From: JAVBQB01 sp031549265
GTDB taxonomy: Bacteria > Bacillota > Clostridia > Oscillospirales > JAVBQB01
NCBI GenBank assembly: GCA_031549265.1
Contig: JAVBQB010000001.1
Coordinates: 186,001-250,000 of the forward strand
DNA: 64,000 bases
Reading direction: 5' to 3'
Within the stretch, counting starts at the first letter, position 1; every line of letters starts with the position of its first letter. The notes under the pieces are model-generated. The model was not told the origin of the DNA. It searched no databases and worked only from the letters and a program-made list of their open reading frames with translations. Of this stretch, positions 33,762-43,148 are shown one piece after another. The position numbers were made by a program, and so were the translations under genes.

Positions 33762-35171
33762 TCACTCGCTCTTGTAGAATGCTAAAAATGCTTTATAAGC
33801 CATATAGGTATCCAATTTGCTGACTATTTCAAACGGAGAGTGCATACTGAGCACTGGTACACCGATGTCGATGGTATCAATGTTGCGTTCGGCCATGAAC
33901 ATAGCGACAGTTCCGCCGCCGCCCAGATCGACCTTGCCCATCGGAGCCATCTGCCAGCAGACGCCGTTGTCGTCAAGTATGCGCCTCACCAGGGCCACGA
34001 GCTCGGCGGAAGCGTCGGAGGCGCCGGATTTTCCGCGGGAACCCGTGTACTTACAGATTCCGACGCCATAGCCCAGCCGCGGGCTGTTGCGCTTGTCATA
34101 CGCGTCCGGAAAGTTCGGGTCAAACGCGGCGCAGACGTCGGCGGAGAGGCAGCGGGAATTCTCGAAGCAATGTCTGATTTTCGAATTCAAGGAACAGCAA
34201 ACGTCCTCGACAAACGTATCGAAAAAGGCCGACTTCATGCCGGTCACGCCCTCCGAGCCGATTTCCTCTTTGTCGGCCAGCATACATATCGCCGTCTTGG
34301 ATGGCTTGTCCATTTCCAGGATTGCCGCAAGTGACGTGTAGCTGCACACTCTGTCATCGTGGCCGTAAGCGCCGATCATGCTGGCGTCGATACCGACGTC
34401 GCGGGAGTTGAAGGCGGGCACGAGCGACAACTCGGATGAGGCCAGATCCTGTTCGATAATCCCGTATTTGTTGTAGAGCAGTTCCATCACTGCGAGGCGA
34501 ACCCGATCCTCGCCCTCGTCGTTCTCCGCGGGCTGACAGCCGAGCAATACGTTGAGGTTCTCGCCGGGGATGGCTTCCGCGAGTGATTTGCGGTACTGTT
34601 CGGTGGAGAGATGCGGCAGCAGGTCGGTGATAGTGAGAACGGGGTCACCGGCGTCTGCGCCGACGCTCACTCTGACGACCGACCCGTCCTTCAGGCCGAC
34701 CGCGCCGTGAAGTTCAAGAGGAATAGCGACCCACTGGTACTTTTTGATGCCGCCGTAATAATGCGTCTTAAAATAAGCAAGTCCGGCGTCCTCGTAAAGC
34801 GGATTAGTCTTCAAATCGATGCGCGGAACGTCGATATGCGCGGCTACAATATTCAGACCGTCATCCGGCGGCCTGGTTCCGATAACCGACAGCGCAAGTG
34901 CTTTTGAGCGGTTGATCTTGTAAATTCTATCGCCCGGTTTCAGCGCCATTCCGCGCTTATACTCGACAAAGCCGCGGGATTTGGCCAGTTCGACGCAGTA
35001 ATCGACACAGTTCCGCTCGGTCTTGGAATTGTCCGAGAAAGCTCTGTATCCGGCCGAGCATTTATCGACCGAGGCTTTTTCATTTTCAGGCAGCAAATCA
35101 AATGCGCTTTTTGGACGGCACAGAACCTTTTCGCGCCGTTCTTTTGCTGCTTGCTTAGCTTTTTCGTCCAT
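33762..35171 (-). CDS. M18-family aminopeptidase
   Basis: A zinc metallo-aminopeptidase of 469 residues in the clostridial aminopeptidase 1 branch. Metal-ligand regions are AAHIDVPRID (His/Asp), the DKEEIGSEGVTG block (Glu-Glu) and the late VPVLSMHSPFEI (His). KTHYYGGIKKYQWVAIPLEL lies in the dimerisation domain. The start at 35171 has GAGGAG 7 nt upstream and overlaps the end of coaE by 17 nt, so the two are co-transcribed. Role: cytoplasmic trimming of peptides; substrate preference is not predictable. Confidence 0.93.
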   Translation of the reverse strand: MDEKAKQAAKERREKVLCRPKSAFDLLPENEKASVDKCSAGYRAFSDNSKTERNCVDYCVELAKSRGFVEYKRGMALKPGDRIYKINRSKALALSVIGTRPPDDGLNIVAAHIDVPRIDLKTNPLYEDAGLAYFKTHYYGGIKKYQWVAIPLELHGAVGLKDGSVVRVSVGADAGDPVLTITDLLPHLSTEQYRKSLAEAIPGENLNVLLGCQPAENDEGEDRVRLAVMELLYNKYGIIEQDLASSELSLVPAFNSRDVGIDASMIGAYGHDDRVCSYTSLAAILEMDKPSKTAICMLADKEEIGSEGVTGMKSAFFDTFVEDVCCSLNSKIRHCFENSRCLSADVCAAFDPNFPDAYDKRNSPRLGYGVGICKYTGSRGKSGASDASAELVALVRRILDDNGVCWQMAPMGKVDLGGGGTVAMFMAERNIDTIDIGVPVLSMHSPFEIVSKLDTYMAYKAFLAFYKSE

Positions 35172-35769
35172 TGTTTTCTCCTCTATTTAATATTTCATTG
35201 TATAATATGCCCGCCGATTCTTCGAGCTCTGCCGGTTCGCCCGAGTTTTCCAGGATGTAATCACAGTGCTCTCGGTAATATTCGTCTTTTTTCTGGGCGT
35301 TTATCCGCATTTGGGCGTACTGGATGTCTATATTGTCCCGCGCCGCGATTCGGCTGATCCTGATCTCTGCAGGAGCGAGTACGCCGATCACCGCGTCGCA
35401 CATGCGGTTTGATCCGCTCTCGAACAGCGCGATCGCGTCGATCACGGCGCTGACGTAGCCGTCGGCATTAGCCTCTTGCAGTCGCTTTTCAAATTCGGTA
35501 AGAACAAAGCCGTGCGTGATTTTTTCAAGCTCGGCCAGCGCCTCCGGGTTGTTGTACACTTCCCTGCCCAGTCGTTTGGTATCAATCCTGCCGTCAACGA
35601 GCGCGTTTGGAAAGCGCGCAGCGATTGCCACGGTCAATTCACCGCCGCCGCGAAGAAGGTCGTGATAGACCTCGTCGGCGTCTAAAGCGTATGCCCCCAG
35701 TTTTTTGAAAAGACGCAGAACCGTGGTTTTGCCAGAGCCGGTTCCGCCTGTGATTCCTATGATTACCAT
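35155..35769 (-). CDS. coaE: Dephospho-CoA kinase
   Basis: The last step of coenzyme A synthesis: phosphorylation of the 3'-hydroxyl of dephospho-CoA. It has 204 residues, with the P-loop GGTGSGKT at residues 8-15, DADEVYHDLL as the substrate site, and AIALFESG plus a lid with QYAQMRINAQKK. It has normal length apart from a polar tail. It begins 13 nt after the tsaC-like gene and overlaps the M18 peptidase start. Confidence 0.94.
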   Translation of the reverse strand: MVIIGITGGTGSGKTTVLRLFKKLGAYALDADEVYHDLLRGGGELTVAIAARFPNALVDGRIDTKRLGREVYNNPEALAELEKITHGFVLTEFEKRLQEANADGYVSAVIDAIALFESGSNRMCDAVIGVLAPAEIRISRIAARDNIDIQYAQMRINAQKKDEYYREHCDYILENSGEPAELEESAGILYNEILNRGENNGRKS

Positions 35770-35782
35770 GTAGTGTATCCAA

Positions 35783-36808
35783 TTATTCTTCTATAAATTT
35801 TTCCGAAGCCCGACGAAGACGGTCTTGCAGAGCGGCAACGATTCCTTCCCCTCGCGGACTTCTCACAAAAATCAGGTCATACCCTTGCGCGTCCAATTCG
35901 CGCAGTTCGGAAAAAAGGCGGCGTGCGATCGACTCCGGGTCGTCCTCGCTGCCGATAGCGCGAAGAAAAATGTTCGGGTCGTATCCGGTCTCGCCGTCAA
36001 AACAAAGCGCCGCGCACCGCCCGTCAAACTCGCCAGACTCGCTGTTCACCCTGCTGACGGCGAATTCAGATCTGCCGAGAACTGTGACGACTCGCGCCTT
36101 CGGAGAATAATGCCTATATTTTACTCCGGGACTGCGGGGAATGTCCGCCTCGCCGTTTGAAACGGTTATCTTTTCGCCGATAGCCGTTTCGATTTCGCGT
36201 CTGCTGACTCCGCCCGGCCGCAGCAGGCATGGGGGTGACACGCTGAGGTCGAGCACCGTTGATTCGAGTCCGACCCTGCAAGGGCCGCTGTCGACGATCG
36301 CGTCAATCCTGCCGTCAAGATCAGCGACGACGTGCTCGGCTTTTGTCGGGCTGGGGCTGCCGGAAATATTTGCCGACGGGGCGGCAACAGGGACGCCCGC
36401 GGCTTTGATTATTGCCAGCGCGACCGGGTGATCCGGCACCCTGATTGCCACAGTATCCAACCCACGAGTAACGCCGTCAAGAATCCCGGGCCTGCGGGGC
36501 AGAACCATTGTCAGCGGCCCCGGCCAAAAGCGCTTCGCGAGCTCCCGCGCTGCCGGAGGTACGGACGTGCACAAGTTGTCAAGATCCTTAATATCGCTAA
36601 TGTGGACGATCAGCGGGTTATCCGCCGGCCTCCCCTTTGCTGAATATATGCGGTCGACTGCCGCGGGATCGAGCGCGTTTGCAGCAAGTCCGTAGACAGT
36701 TTCAGTCGGAATCGCGACCAGCCCGCCCGTGCGGATAATCGCCGCCGCCCGGGTGATCGCTGAAGTTCCTGAATCAATATCTGGAGCAGGTAAAACTTCG
36801 GTATGCAT
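35783..36808 (-). CDS. L-threonylcarbamoyladenylate synthase (Sua5/YwlC type)
   Basis: Makes threonylcarbamoyl-AMP from threonine, bicarbonate and ATP for the t6A37 tRNA modification. It has about 341 residues: an N-terminal YrdC domain (IPTETVYGLAANALD, KGRPADNPLIVHI, RFWPGPLTMVL, APSANISGSPSPT) plus the C-terminal Sua5 domain (SPGVKYRHYSPKARVV). The ATG at 36808 has AAGGAAG 5 nt upstream; the frame extending to 36883 overlaps the ZIP gene. It is 10 nt downstream of the ZIP transporter gene and 13 nt upstream of coaE. Confidence 0.95.
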   Translation of the reverse strand: MHTEVLPAPDIDSGTSAITRAAAIIRTGGLVAIPTETVYGLAANALDPAAVDRIYSAKGRPADNPLIVHISDIKDLDNLCTSVPPAARELAKRFWPGPLTMVLPRRPGILDGVTRGLDTVAIRVPDHPVALAIIKAAGVPVAAPSANISGSPSPTKAEHVVADLDGRIDAIVDSGPCRVGLESTVLDLSVSPPCLLRPGGVSRREIETAIGEKITVSNGEADIPRSPGVKYRHYSPKARVVTVLGRSEFAVSRVNSESGEFDGRCAALCFDGETGYDPNIFLRAIGSEDDPESIARRLFSELRELDAQGYDLIFVRSPRGEGIVAALQDRLRRASEKFIEE

Positions 36809-36818
36809 AAAACTTCCT

Positions 36819-37553
36819 TTATTTGAGTCCCACCGAGACAATAACGCCGGACAGCAGGCCCAGAATATTGCCAAGAGAGCCAAGCCTGCCTGTGTACAGC
36901 CGCTTGGATTCCGGGATCATATCCGCAAAGATGACATACAGCATAGTTCCGCCCGCGACGGAAAGACAGGCGGCAACGACCAATTGCGACACCGCGCCCA
37001 TTGCCGAGCCGACGAGTGCACCCGCGCCCATGGGCAGACCGGAGGCAAAAGCCATCATAGCTGCCCGGCTTGCCCGGATACCGCCTGATTTGAGCGGAAC
37101 TGACATCGCCATACCCTCGGGAATGTCATGCAGAAGGATAGCTATTGCAAGCGAGAGGCCGAGCGCGAAATCGCTCTCCATCCCCGAACCGACGGCAAGC
37201 CCTTCAGGAAAATTGTGCAACGCTATGCCGAGCGCGATAACGTATCCCATTCGGATCATTGTGCCTTGCTCAGATTTTCTGGTGTAGTGCGAGACGATCG
37301 CGGCGGATATTATGCCAAACGAAATGCCGACAAACGTACCGGTTAGAACGAAGAGTATTCCGGATATGCCGAAAGCGTGCGGGAGCAGGTCGAAGCACAC
37401 GATCGCAAGCATCAGCCCCGCAGCGTATTCGAGAATAAAGCTGAGTATCTTACGGCTGTTTTTGGGGACAAAGAACGCGGCCAGACCGCCGATGCCGGTA
37501 CCAACCGAGCCCGCGATCAGCCCGTAAATAGTAATAGCGAGAATTGAGTCCAT
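36819..37553 (-). CDS. ZIP-family divalent metal transporter
   Basis: A membrane importer of zinc or other divalent metals, 244 residues, with about eight helices. Helix IV holds the HNFPEGLAVG motif and helix V the HDIPEGMAMS motif, which form the binuclear metal site. Bacterial ZupT-like proteins accept Zn, Fe, Mn and others. The start follows GGAAGTGA. It is the first gene of the ZIP-sua5-coaE-peptidase operon. The 135-bp gap to prfA holds no recognisable feature. Confidence 0.92.
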   Translation of the reverse strand: MDSILAITIYGLIAGSVGTGIGGLAAFFVPKNSRKILSFILEYAAGLMLAIVCFDLLPHAFGISGILFVLTGTFVGISFGIISAAIVSHYTRKSEQGTMIRMGYVIALGIALHNFPEGLAVGSGMESDFALGLSLAIAILLHDIPEGMAMSVPLKSGGIRASRAAMMAFASGLPMGAGALVGSAMGAVSQLVVAACLSVAGGTMLYVIFADMIPESKRLYTGRLGSLGNILGLLSGVIVSVGLK

Positions 37554-37688
37554 ATACAGTCACTTCCATAGTTGACCGGCATTGTCAAACCGGGCTGACA
37601 ACCTTCGGCAGATTAGGAATATAACATGTATATGCGGCGCGTATGAGTTTTTGAACAGGCCTTGCGTCCTGATGCGGGACAGCGCTAG

Positions 37689-38771
37689 TCAGCCGACGTC
37701 TTCGTCGCCGCTGAGGCGGAGTTTTTCGGCTTGGTCGGCGGTGGTGAGCGCGTCGATGATTTCGTCGAGGTCTCCGTTCATGACAGCTTCGATGCGATAG
37801 AGTGTAAGTCCTATCCGGTGGTCTGTCACACGGCTCTGCGGGAAATTATATGTCCGGATGCGTTCGGCGCGGTCGCCGGTGCCAACCTGACTTTTCCGCT
37901 GGGCAGCGATATCCGAATTCTGCCGGGTCAGTTCGAGGTCATACAGCCGCGAGCGCAGCAGCTTCATCGCGCGTTCCTTGTTTTTGTGCTGGCTGCGTTC
38001 CTCCTGGCACTCGACAGACATGCCGGACGGCAGATGCGTGACGCGGATGGCGGATTCTGTTTTGTTGACGTGCTGCCCGCCCGCGCCGCTGGCGCGAAAG
38101 GTGTCAATCTGCAAATCCTTGTCATTGATCTCGATCTCAACGTCCTCGGCTTCGGGCAGTACGGCGACGGTAACGGTCGATGTGTGCAGCCGGCTGGTGG
38201 TTTCGGTGTCGGGTACACGCTGAACCCTGTGAACGCCGCTTTCGAACTTTAGGCGAGAATAAGCGCCCGCACCCTCGATGACAAACGAAATTTCTTTGAT
38301 CCCCTTGATAAAAGTCTCGCTCAGGTTGAGTATTTCGATCTTCCATTTGCGGTTTTCGCTGTACATCGAATACATACGGAAAAGATCGGCGGCAAAAAGA
38401 GCCGCTTCCTCCCCTCCTGCCCCGCCGCGTATCTCGATTATTACGTTCTTGTCGTCGTTGGGGTCTCTGGGCAGTAAAAGGACTTTTATCTCGCGTTCGA
38501 TTTCCTCGATCCTGCCGCGCGCGTTTTCGTATTCTTCCTGAACCATGGCGCGCATTTCAGAGTCCAGCGTACCGTCCAGCAGTTCACGGGCGTAACTGAC
38601 ATCGTGTTCGAGCCTGGTATATTCACGATACGCGTTAACGAGCGGGGCAATTTCTTTTTGCTCTTTGAGATATTTTGATGAAAGTGACGGACTGCTGTAC
38701 ACTTCTTCACTGGCAAGTTTTTGGTGCAGTTCAGAGTATCTTTCATCAAGTTTTCGCAGTTTATCGTGCAT
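37689..38771 (-). CDS. prfA: Peptide chain release factor 1
   Basis: Terminates translation at UAA and UAG; about 360 residues. The GGQ peptidyl-hydrolysis motif is in ASGAGGQHVNKTESAIR and the stop-recognition PxT tripeptide is Pro-Asp-Thr in RVPDTETTSR. An N-terminal helical domain and a C-terminal RTYNFPQSRVTDHRIG complete the fold. The ATG at 38771 (MHDKLRKL) fits the family start. HemK/PrmC, the methylase often next to prfA, is not adjacent. Confidence 0.97.
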   Translation of the reverse strand: MHDKLRKLDERYSELHQKLASEEVYSSPSLSSKYLKEQKEIAPLVNAYREYTRLEHDVSYARELLDGTLDSEMRAMVQEEYENARGRIEEIEREIKVLLLPRDPNDDKNVIIEIRGGAGGEEAALFAADLFRMYSMYSENRKWKIEILNLSETFIKGIKEISFVIEGAGAYSRLKFESGVHRVQRVPDTETTSRLHTSTVTVAVLPEAEDVEIEINDKDLQIDTFRASGAGGQHVNKTESAIRVTHLPSGMSVECQEERSQHKNKERAMKLLRSRLYDLELTRQNSDIAAQRKSQVGTGDRAERIRTYNFPQSRVTDHRIGLTLYRIEAVMNGDLDEIIDALTTADQAEKLRLSGDEDVG

Positions 38772-38831
38772 TATTGGCACTCCTGAGAGAAATTTATCTG
38801 TTAAATTAAGACTGTGATCCGCGTTTTGTGC

Positions 38832-39638
38832 TCACAGCCTCATCCACATGAACAATACTGAAAAGAACTCGCGGAATAAATTGCTCAGCTGATACGCGAA
38901 TATGGGAACGGTAGATGATACGCCGACGGGTTCGCAGTTTTCGGCGCGGACAAGCTCTCTCGAGCGGTAGAGGTGAAAGTCGTTTGTAATGACCGCGACT
39001 TTCTGGCCCTCAATCGAGCGGCCAATATGTCTTTCAAGCATGTCGAGCGAAAACCGGATGTTTTGGACGGAATCGCGGGCCGTATCCTCTTTCAGTATTC
39101 TGTCAGAGCTGATACCCTGTCCAGTCAGCCACTGGTACATCGCGTCGGCTTCGGTAAGGTTCTCGTCATCGCCCTTGCCGCCGGAAACGACAATTATGGA
39201 GGAAGGGTTTTGGTCGAGCCAAATCTTGGCGGCTTCCATCCGCGTTTGAAGCGCGAGTGACGGGGTGCTGCCGTACAAACCGGCGCCCATCAGGATGGCG
39301 TAGTCAGCATGCGTATCAGTATCGGAATTGAATCCGGAAAAAATCAGGCACTCAGCAACGATTATCAGGATCAGGAAAACGCATACAAGCAGCTGCGCCG
39401 TACGCCTGAGGACAAATGCCGGTTTGTATGTACACTTAAAACCACAGCAATGCGCGATCACAGCATAAATCGCAATGGCAATTGATACAAGCACGCCGAC
39501 AGTCGCCGAAAAGGCCGCGCCTCTCATGGTGAACGAGACCAGCGAGATTATGAGCACGGCGCCCGCCGCAATAAACCATGGCAAAACCTTGAGACGTTTC
39601 GGGGATGCGGGAATCCAGAATGACTTAATTCTGCCCAT
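38832..39638 (-). CDS. YdcF/SanA-like DUF218 membrane protein
   Basis: 268 residues. Three or four transmembrane helices occupy residues about 18-115, followed by an extracytoplasmic DUF218 domain: YAILMGAGLYG, SLALQTRMEAA, IIVVSGGKGDDENLTEADAM and NDFHLYRSREL. The family (YdcF, SanA, ElyC) is linked to envelope polymer metabolism and vancomycin sensitivity, without a firm enzyme activity. It overlaps the upstream flavodoxin gene by 14 nt. Confidence 0.87.
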   Translation of the reverse strand: MGRIKSFWIPASPKRLKVLPWFIAAGAVLIISLVSFTMRGAAFSATVGVLVSIAIAIYAVIAHCCGFKCTYKPAFVLRRTAQLLVCVFLILIIVAECLIFSGFNSDTDTHADYAILMGAGLYGSTPSLALQTRMEAAKIWLDQNPSSIIVVSGGKGDDENLTEADAMYQWLTGQGISSDRILKEDTARDSVQNIRFSLDMLERHIGRSIEGQKVAVITNDFHLYRSRELVRAENCEPVGVSSTVPIFAYQLSNLFREFFSVLFMWMRL

Positions 39639-40110
39639 CAGATTTTATCGAGCTCACGAATGAATCGATCGATATTGTCGCAAGATCATCGCTTTTTCCT
39701 GCGCACAGCTCGGCGCAGCACTTGATTCCGCACAGTGCGTCGAGGGTCTCAATAACCTTGGTCTGCCTGCCGTTTGATTTAGAGGTTATTACATAGGCGG
39801 CTTTTTTGATACCCTTGCCATAATTGCGGACAAAGGTAGCGAGCGGCGAAGACGGAGCGCCCGCCCAGACCGGCGTGCCGAGAATTACCAAGTCATATTC
39901 GGCGGCGTTCAGAGGCGGAACTATCGGGAAGATTTCGGCGTTCGCGTTACTTATTGATTCCCTGGCGGATTTGAAAAAACCGCCGATGCCGGTTCGGGCG
40001 CCAACTGTTGATATGCTGATAACCCTGTCAACAGGAAGTTGGCTGCAAACGCGCTCCATAACCTGCTGAGTTCGCCCGGACTTAGAATAATAAACAGCTA
40101 GAATCTTCAT
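39625..40110 (-). CDS. Flavodoxin family protein
   Basis: A 161-residue FMN-binding electron carrier or NAD(P)H-oxidoreductase-like protein. The phosphate-binding loop is YYSKSGRTQQVME at the N-terminus, and LGTPVWAGAPSSPLATFV is the isoalloxazine loop typical of the long-chain FldA-like group in Clostridia. The start follows GGGGGTGA. It is the first gene of a pair with the DUF218 protein and is divergent from spoVAD, with 209 bp between starts. Confidence 0.9.
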   Translation of the reverse strand: MKILAVYYSKSGRTQQVMERVCSQLPVDRVISISTVGARTGIGGFFKSARESISNANAEIFPIVPPLNAAEYDLVILGTPVWAGAPSSPLATFVRNYGKGIKKAAYVITSKSNGRQTKVIETLDALCGIKCCAELCAGKSDDLATISIDSFVSSIKSDGQN

Positions 40111-40319
40111 TTAATCACCCCCGTGTATTATTTCAAAAAAGTGCGGTAATGTCAAGCGCTGGCCGGAAATCCTGGCGATGTAAACCGGTATTCAGCCAAT
40201 TGTTGTCTCATAAAACGCTCGAGGCTGCAAAGAATACGTCATGAACTATTGGTCACACTGAGTCCGAACCATAAAATATTTCGAGCCTATTTACTTTGTC
40301 ACGGTGAAAAGGGAAAAAT

Positions 40320-40958
40320 ATGAAAAACAAAAAGCACGGACAGACAATCATTTTCGCGTCCCCGCCGGCGATAGCGGGGTACGCTTCAGTTGCCGGCAAG
40401 CGCGAGGGCGAGGGGCCGCTCGGTCAGGAATATGACCTGGTAAGCGACGATACGACGTTTGGAGCGGCTAGCTGGGAAAAAGCCGAAAGCTGTATGCAGA
40501 AACAGGCGCTTTCAAAAAGTATTCAAAAGGCGTCGCTGTCGGCGTCGGATATCGACATGATATTCGCCGGCGACCTGCTGAACCAGTGCATAGGCAGCAC
40601 CTACGGCCTGCGCGACTTTGACCTTCCGTTCGTTGGTCTATACGGTGCGTGCTCCACAATGGCGGAAGGGCTGGCAATTGCGTCAATGGCGATCGACGGA
40701 GGATTTGCATCGCGCGCCGCCGCTCTGACATCGTCTCATTTTTGCTCGGCGGAAAGGCAGTACCGGCTGCCGCTGGAATACGGTGGCCAGCGATCGCCGA
40801 CCGCACAGTGGACGGTGACGGGCTCCGGCGCCATAGTGCTGTCAGCTCAGGGCTCGGGGCCGTTTGTCAAGTATGCGACTATCGGCAAGATATGCGATAT
40901 GGGCATCACCGACAGCGGGAATATGGGTGCTGCAATGGCCCCCGTAAATACCATTTAG
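40320..40958 (+). CDS. spoVAD: Stage V sporulation protein AD, 5' part (gene split by an element)
   Basis: N-terminal 208 codons of SpoVAD, the thiolase-fold cytoplasmic-side protein of the SpoVA channel that binds dipicolinic acid and moves it into the forespore. Family segments: GKREGEGPLG, FAGDLLNQCIGSTYG, FVGLYGACSTMAEGL, TSSHFCSAERQYR, GGQRSPTAQWTVTGSGA, and CDMGITDSGNMGAAMAP. At base 40944 the gene enters the element and continues only as Val-Asn-Thr-Ile-stop, giving a 212-residue truncated product. Joined to 49987-50378, it makes 1,017 nt, or 338 codons plus stop, the normal SpoVAD length. The start follows AAAAGGG. spoVAC, usually upstream, is missing here. Confidence 0.93.
   Translation: MKNKKHGQTIIFASPPAIAGYASVAGKREGEGPLGQEYDLVSDDTTFGAASWEKAESCMQKQALSKSIQKASLSASDIDMIFAGDLLNQCIGSTYGLRDFDLPFVGLYGACSTMAEGLAIASMAIDGGFASRAAALTSSHFCSAERQYRLPLEYGGQRSPTAQWTVTGSGAIVLSAQGSGPFVKYATIGKICDMGITDSGNMGAAMAPVNTI
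40939..40944 (+). repeat. Left attachment core, CCCCCG
   Basis: A 6-bp direct repeat identical to 49981-49986. It lies in codons 207-209 of spoVAD (GCC CCC G). It is the last sequence shared by the gene and the element and thus the likely crossover core of the serine recombinase. Confidence 0.75.
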
Positions 40959-41068
40959 GTACAATGCGTTCCTACATACTTTGTCTGAAGTCAAAAACGG
41001 CAGTGCTGCGTAGCGTATTCAGCGTCGATAAATATATTCGCACTATGTGAAACGAAATTGCTGTTAGA

Positions 41069-41104
41069 GAAAGCGCCTTGAACGAACTTGTTCAAAGCGC
41101 TTTC
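41069..41104. repeat. Strong hairpin near the left end of the element
   Basis: GAAAGCGC and GCGCTTTC frame a mismatch and then TTGAAC with GTTCAA around a 6-nt loop: 14 paired positions in 36 nt. It lies 80 bp beyond the stop of the leftward ABC operon. No clear T tract follows on either strand, so it may be a terminator or a protein-binding site. Confidence 0.5.
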
Positions 41105-41183
41105 AAATTTGCGGTAAAACCTGATGAGATTATTGGTCAAGCGCCGAAACCGGCTCGGAAGCGTTGCAGTTCGATATTTGCCA

Positions 41184-43148
41184 TTATTCCGCTTCTTCGG
41201 AGAACTGACTGTTGTACAGGTCGGAGTAAAATCCGCCGGTGGCCAGCAATTCTGCGTGACTGCCCTGCTCGATGATCGTTCCCTTGTTCATAACCAGGAT
41301 TTTATCGGCGTTTTTAATTGTTGACAGCCTATGTGCTATTACAAAGCTTGTGCGTCCGACCATCAGTGAATCCATTGCCTTTTGAATCAGCACCTCTGTT
41401 CGGGTGTCGACATTTGAGGTGGCTTCGTCAAGAATCAGTATTGACGGGTCGGACAGAACCGCGCGGGCGATGGTCAGCAGCTGCTTCTGCCCCTGGGATA
41501 TATTGGACGCCTCTTCGTTGAGCACCGTCATGTACCCGTCGGGCAGACCCCTTATAAAGTGGTCGGCGTGCGACGCAATGGCAGCTTCATAGACCTCGTC
41601 GTCGGTGGCGCCTTCGCGTCCGTATTTTATGTTGTCGAAGATTGTGCCTGTGAACAGCCAGGTGTCTTGCAGGACTATTCCGAAGATGGAGCGCAGGTCG
41701 GAGCGGCTGAAATCGGTGATGTCCACTCCGTCGATCGTGATGCGTCCGCCGTTGAGCTCATAGAAGCGCATCAGCAGGTTGATCATCGTGGTCTTGCCTG
41801 CGCCTGTCGGGCCGACAATGGCGATTGTACTGCCCGCTTTAACGTCAATTGTGATGTCTTTCATCAGCAGATCGTCGTCTTTGTAGCCAAACGCGACGTG
41901 ATCGAATGAAACGTCACCCTCTATCTCTGTGAGTTCGGTTGGCGTTTCAGTCTCCGGCACCTGTTCCTGCTCGTCGAGTATTTCGAACACGCGCTCGGCG
42001 GCCGCGATGGTGGACTGAATTATATTCGCGATGTTCGCGGTCTGCATTATCGGCTGGGTGAAGCTGCGCATGTACTGTATAAACGCCTGAACGTCGCCGA
42101 CCGTGATGCTTCGTGATGAAACAAGCACGCCTCCGACTATGCAGACAAGGACATATCCGATGTTGCTGATAAATCCGAGAGCCGGCATGATAAGTCCGGA
42201 GAAGAACTGCGCTTTCCAGCCGACGGCGTAATAACGTTCGTTGATTTCTTTGAATTTTCCGACCGTTTTATCTTCCTTGCCGAAGACTTTGACCGCCTTG
42301 TGTCCGGAGTACATCTCCTCAACGTGCCCGTTGAGCTCGCCGATTGCCCGCTGCTGCCCGATGTAATACTTTTGCGAGTTCTTGGCGATAAAGGCGGTGC
42401 AAACGACTGACAGTGGCAGGGTAACAAGCGCAATCAGCGTCATGAGCGGGCTGATGGAAAGCATCATAACCAGAATGCCGATGATCGTCGCAAACGATGT
42501 TATCAGCTGGGTCAGGCTCTGCTGGAGTGTTGTTGACACGGTGTCCATGTCGTTGGTAACACGGCTGAGTATCTCGCCGTGAGTGCGCGCGTCGTAGTAT
42601 TTGAGCGGCAACCTGTCAAGTTTGTCCTTTACATCCGCACGCATGGTAAAAACCGTGTTTTGCGCGACGTCCGACATGATGTATGACATCAAAAAACTCA
42701 AAAATGAGCTGAAAAGATACAGGCATAGCAGGAAAATCAGAATTGTTGCGATATATTTCAAATCAAACAGGGCAACAGGTTCGTTTTGAATCTGCTGTAT
42801 GGTATCGGCGGGCAGATTATTGTTCATCGCGTACTGGAGCTTGCCAATATGGTAGTATTGCGCGATGATTCCGTCGCCGAGCTTGGTCGTTGCCATTCCC
42901 ATAATTTTGGGGCCGATAATCGAAAACACCGTGCTTCCGATCGCCAGAATAAAAACGATTATGAATTTAACCTTTTGAGGCGCGAGATACTTTACCAGCC
43001 GTTTAAGAGTGCCGGAAAAGTCCTTGGCTTTCTGAGCCGGAGCGCGCGCCATAGCTCCCATTGGACCGCCGCCGCCCGGTCCGCCCATGGTGCCCCCTCT
43101 TTTCTCGGTGGAGGCTTGGCCGGCGGGTTTGTTGTTTGTTTCGCTCAA
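41184..43148 (-). CDS. Half-size ABC exporter, second subunit
   Basis: 654 residues: an N-terminal Gly/Pro-rich cytoplasmic extension (about 45 residues, with GGTMGGPGGGGPMG), six transmembrane helices (ABC type-1 exporter fold, about 55-370), and a C-terminal ATPase with Walker A GPTGAGKTT, signature ISQGQKQ, Walker B ILILDEATS and a switch His in IAHRLSTI. The signature reads NISQGQ, a degenerate form of LSGGQ, as often seen in one partner of heterodimeric exporters. The start is TTG, overlapping the upstream ABC gene stop by 4 nt, with GAGGAG upstream. It probably pairs with that neighbour to expel drugs or lipids. It is the last gene of the element's efflux operon. Confidence 0.92.
   Translation of the reverse strand: MSETNNKPAGQASTEKRGGTMGGPGGGGPMGAMARAPAQKAKDFSGTLKRLVKYLAPQKVKFIIVFILAIGSTVFSIIGPKIMGMATTKLGDGIIAQYYHIGKLQYAMNNNLPADTIQQIQNEPVALFDLKYIATILIFLLCLYLFSSFLSFLMSYIMSDVAQNTVFTMRADVKDKLDRLPLKYYDARTHGEILSRVTNDMDTVSTTLQQSLTQLITSFATIIGILVMMLSISPLMTLIALVTLPLSVVCTAFIAKNSQKYYIGQQRAIGELNGHVEEMYSGHKAVKVFGKEDKTVGKFKEINERYYAVGWKAQFFSGLIMPALGFISNIGYVLVCIVGGVLVSSRSITVGDVQAFIQYMRSFTQPIMQTANIANIIQSTIAAAERVFEILDEQEQVPETETPTELTEIEGDVSFDHVAFGYKDDDLLMKDITIDVKAGSTIAIVGPTGAGKTTMINLLMRFYELNGGRITIDGVDITDFSRSDLRSIFGIVLQDTWLFTGTIFDNIKYGREGATDDEVYEAAIASHADHFIRGLPDGYMTVLNEEASNISQGQKQLLTIARAVLSDPSILILDEATSNVDTRTEVLIQKAMDSLMVGRTSFVIAHRLSTIKNADKILVMNKGTIIEQGSHAELLATGGFYSDLYNSQFSEEAE

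Noticed and set aside
40111..40319. A sigma-G promoter before spoVAD (CATAAAA at 40209 and 40270)
   Set aside because: The -10-like boxes exist but no matching -35 lies at 17-18 bp; not strong enough to annotate.
40945..41183. Short open frames at the left end of the element
   Set aside because: They lack ribosome sites and coding character, and they overlap a hairpin and the 3' end of the ABC gene.
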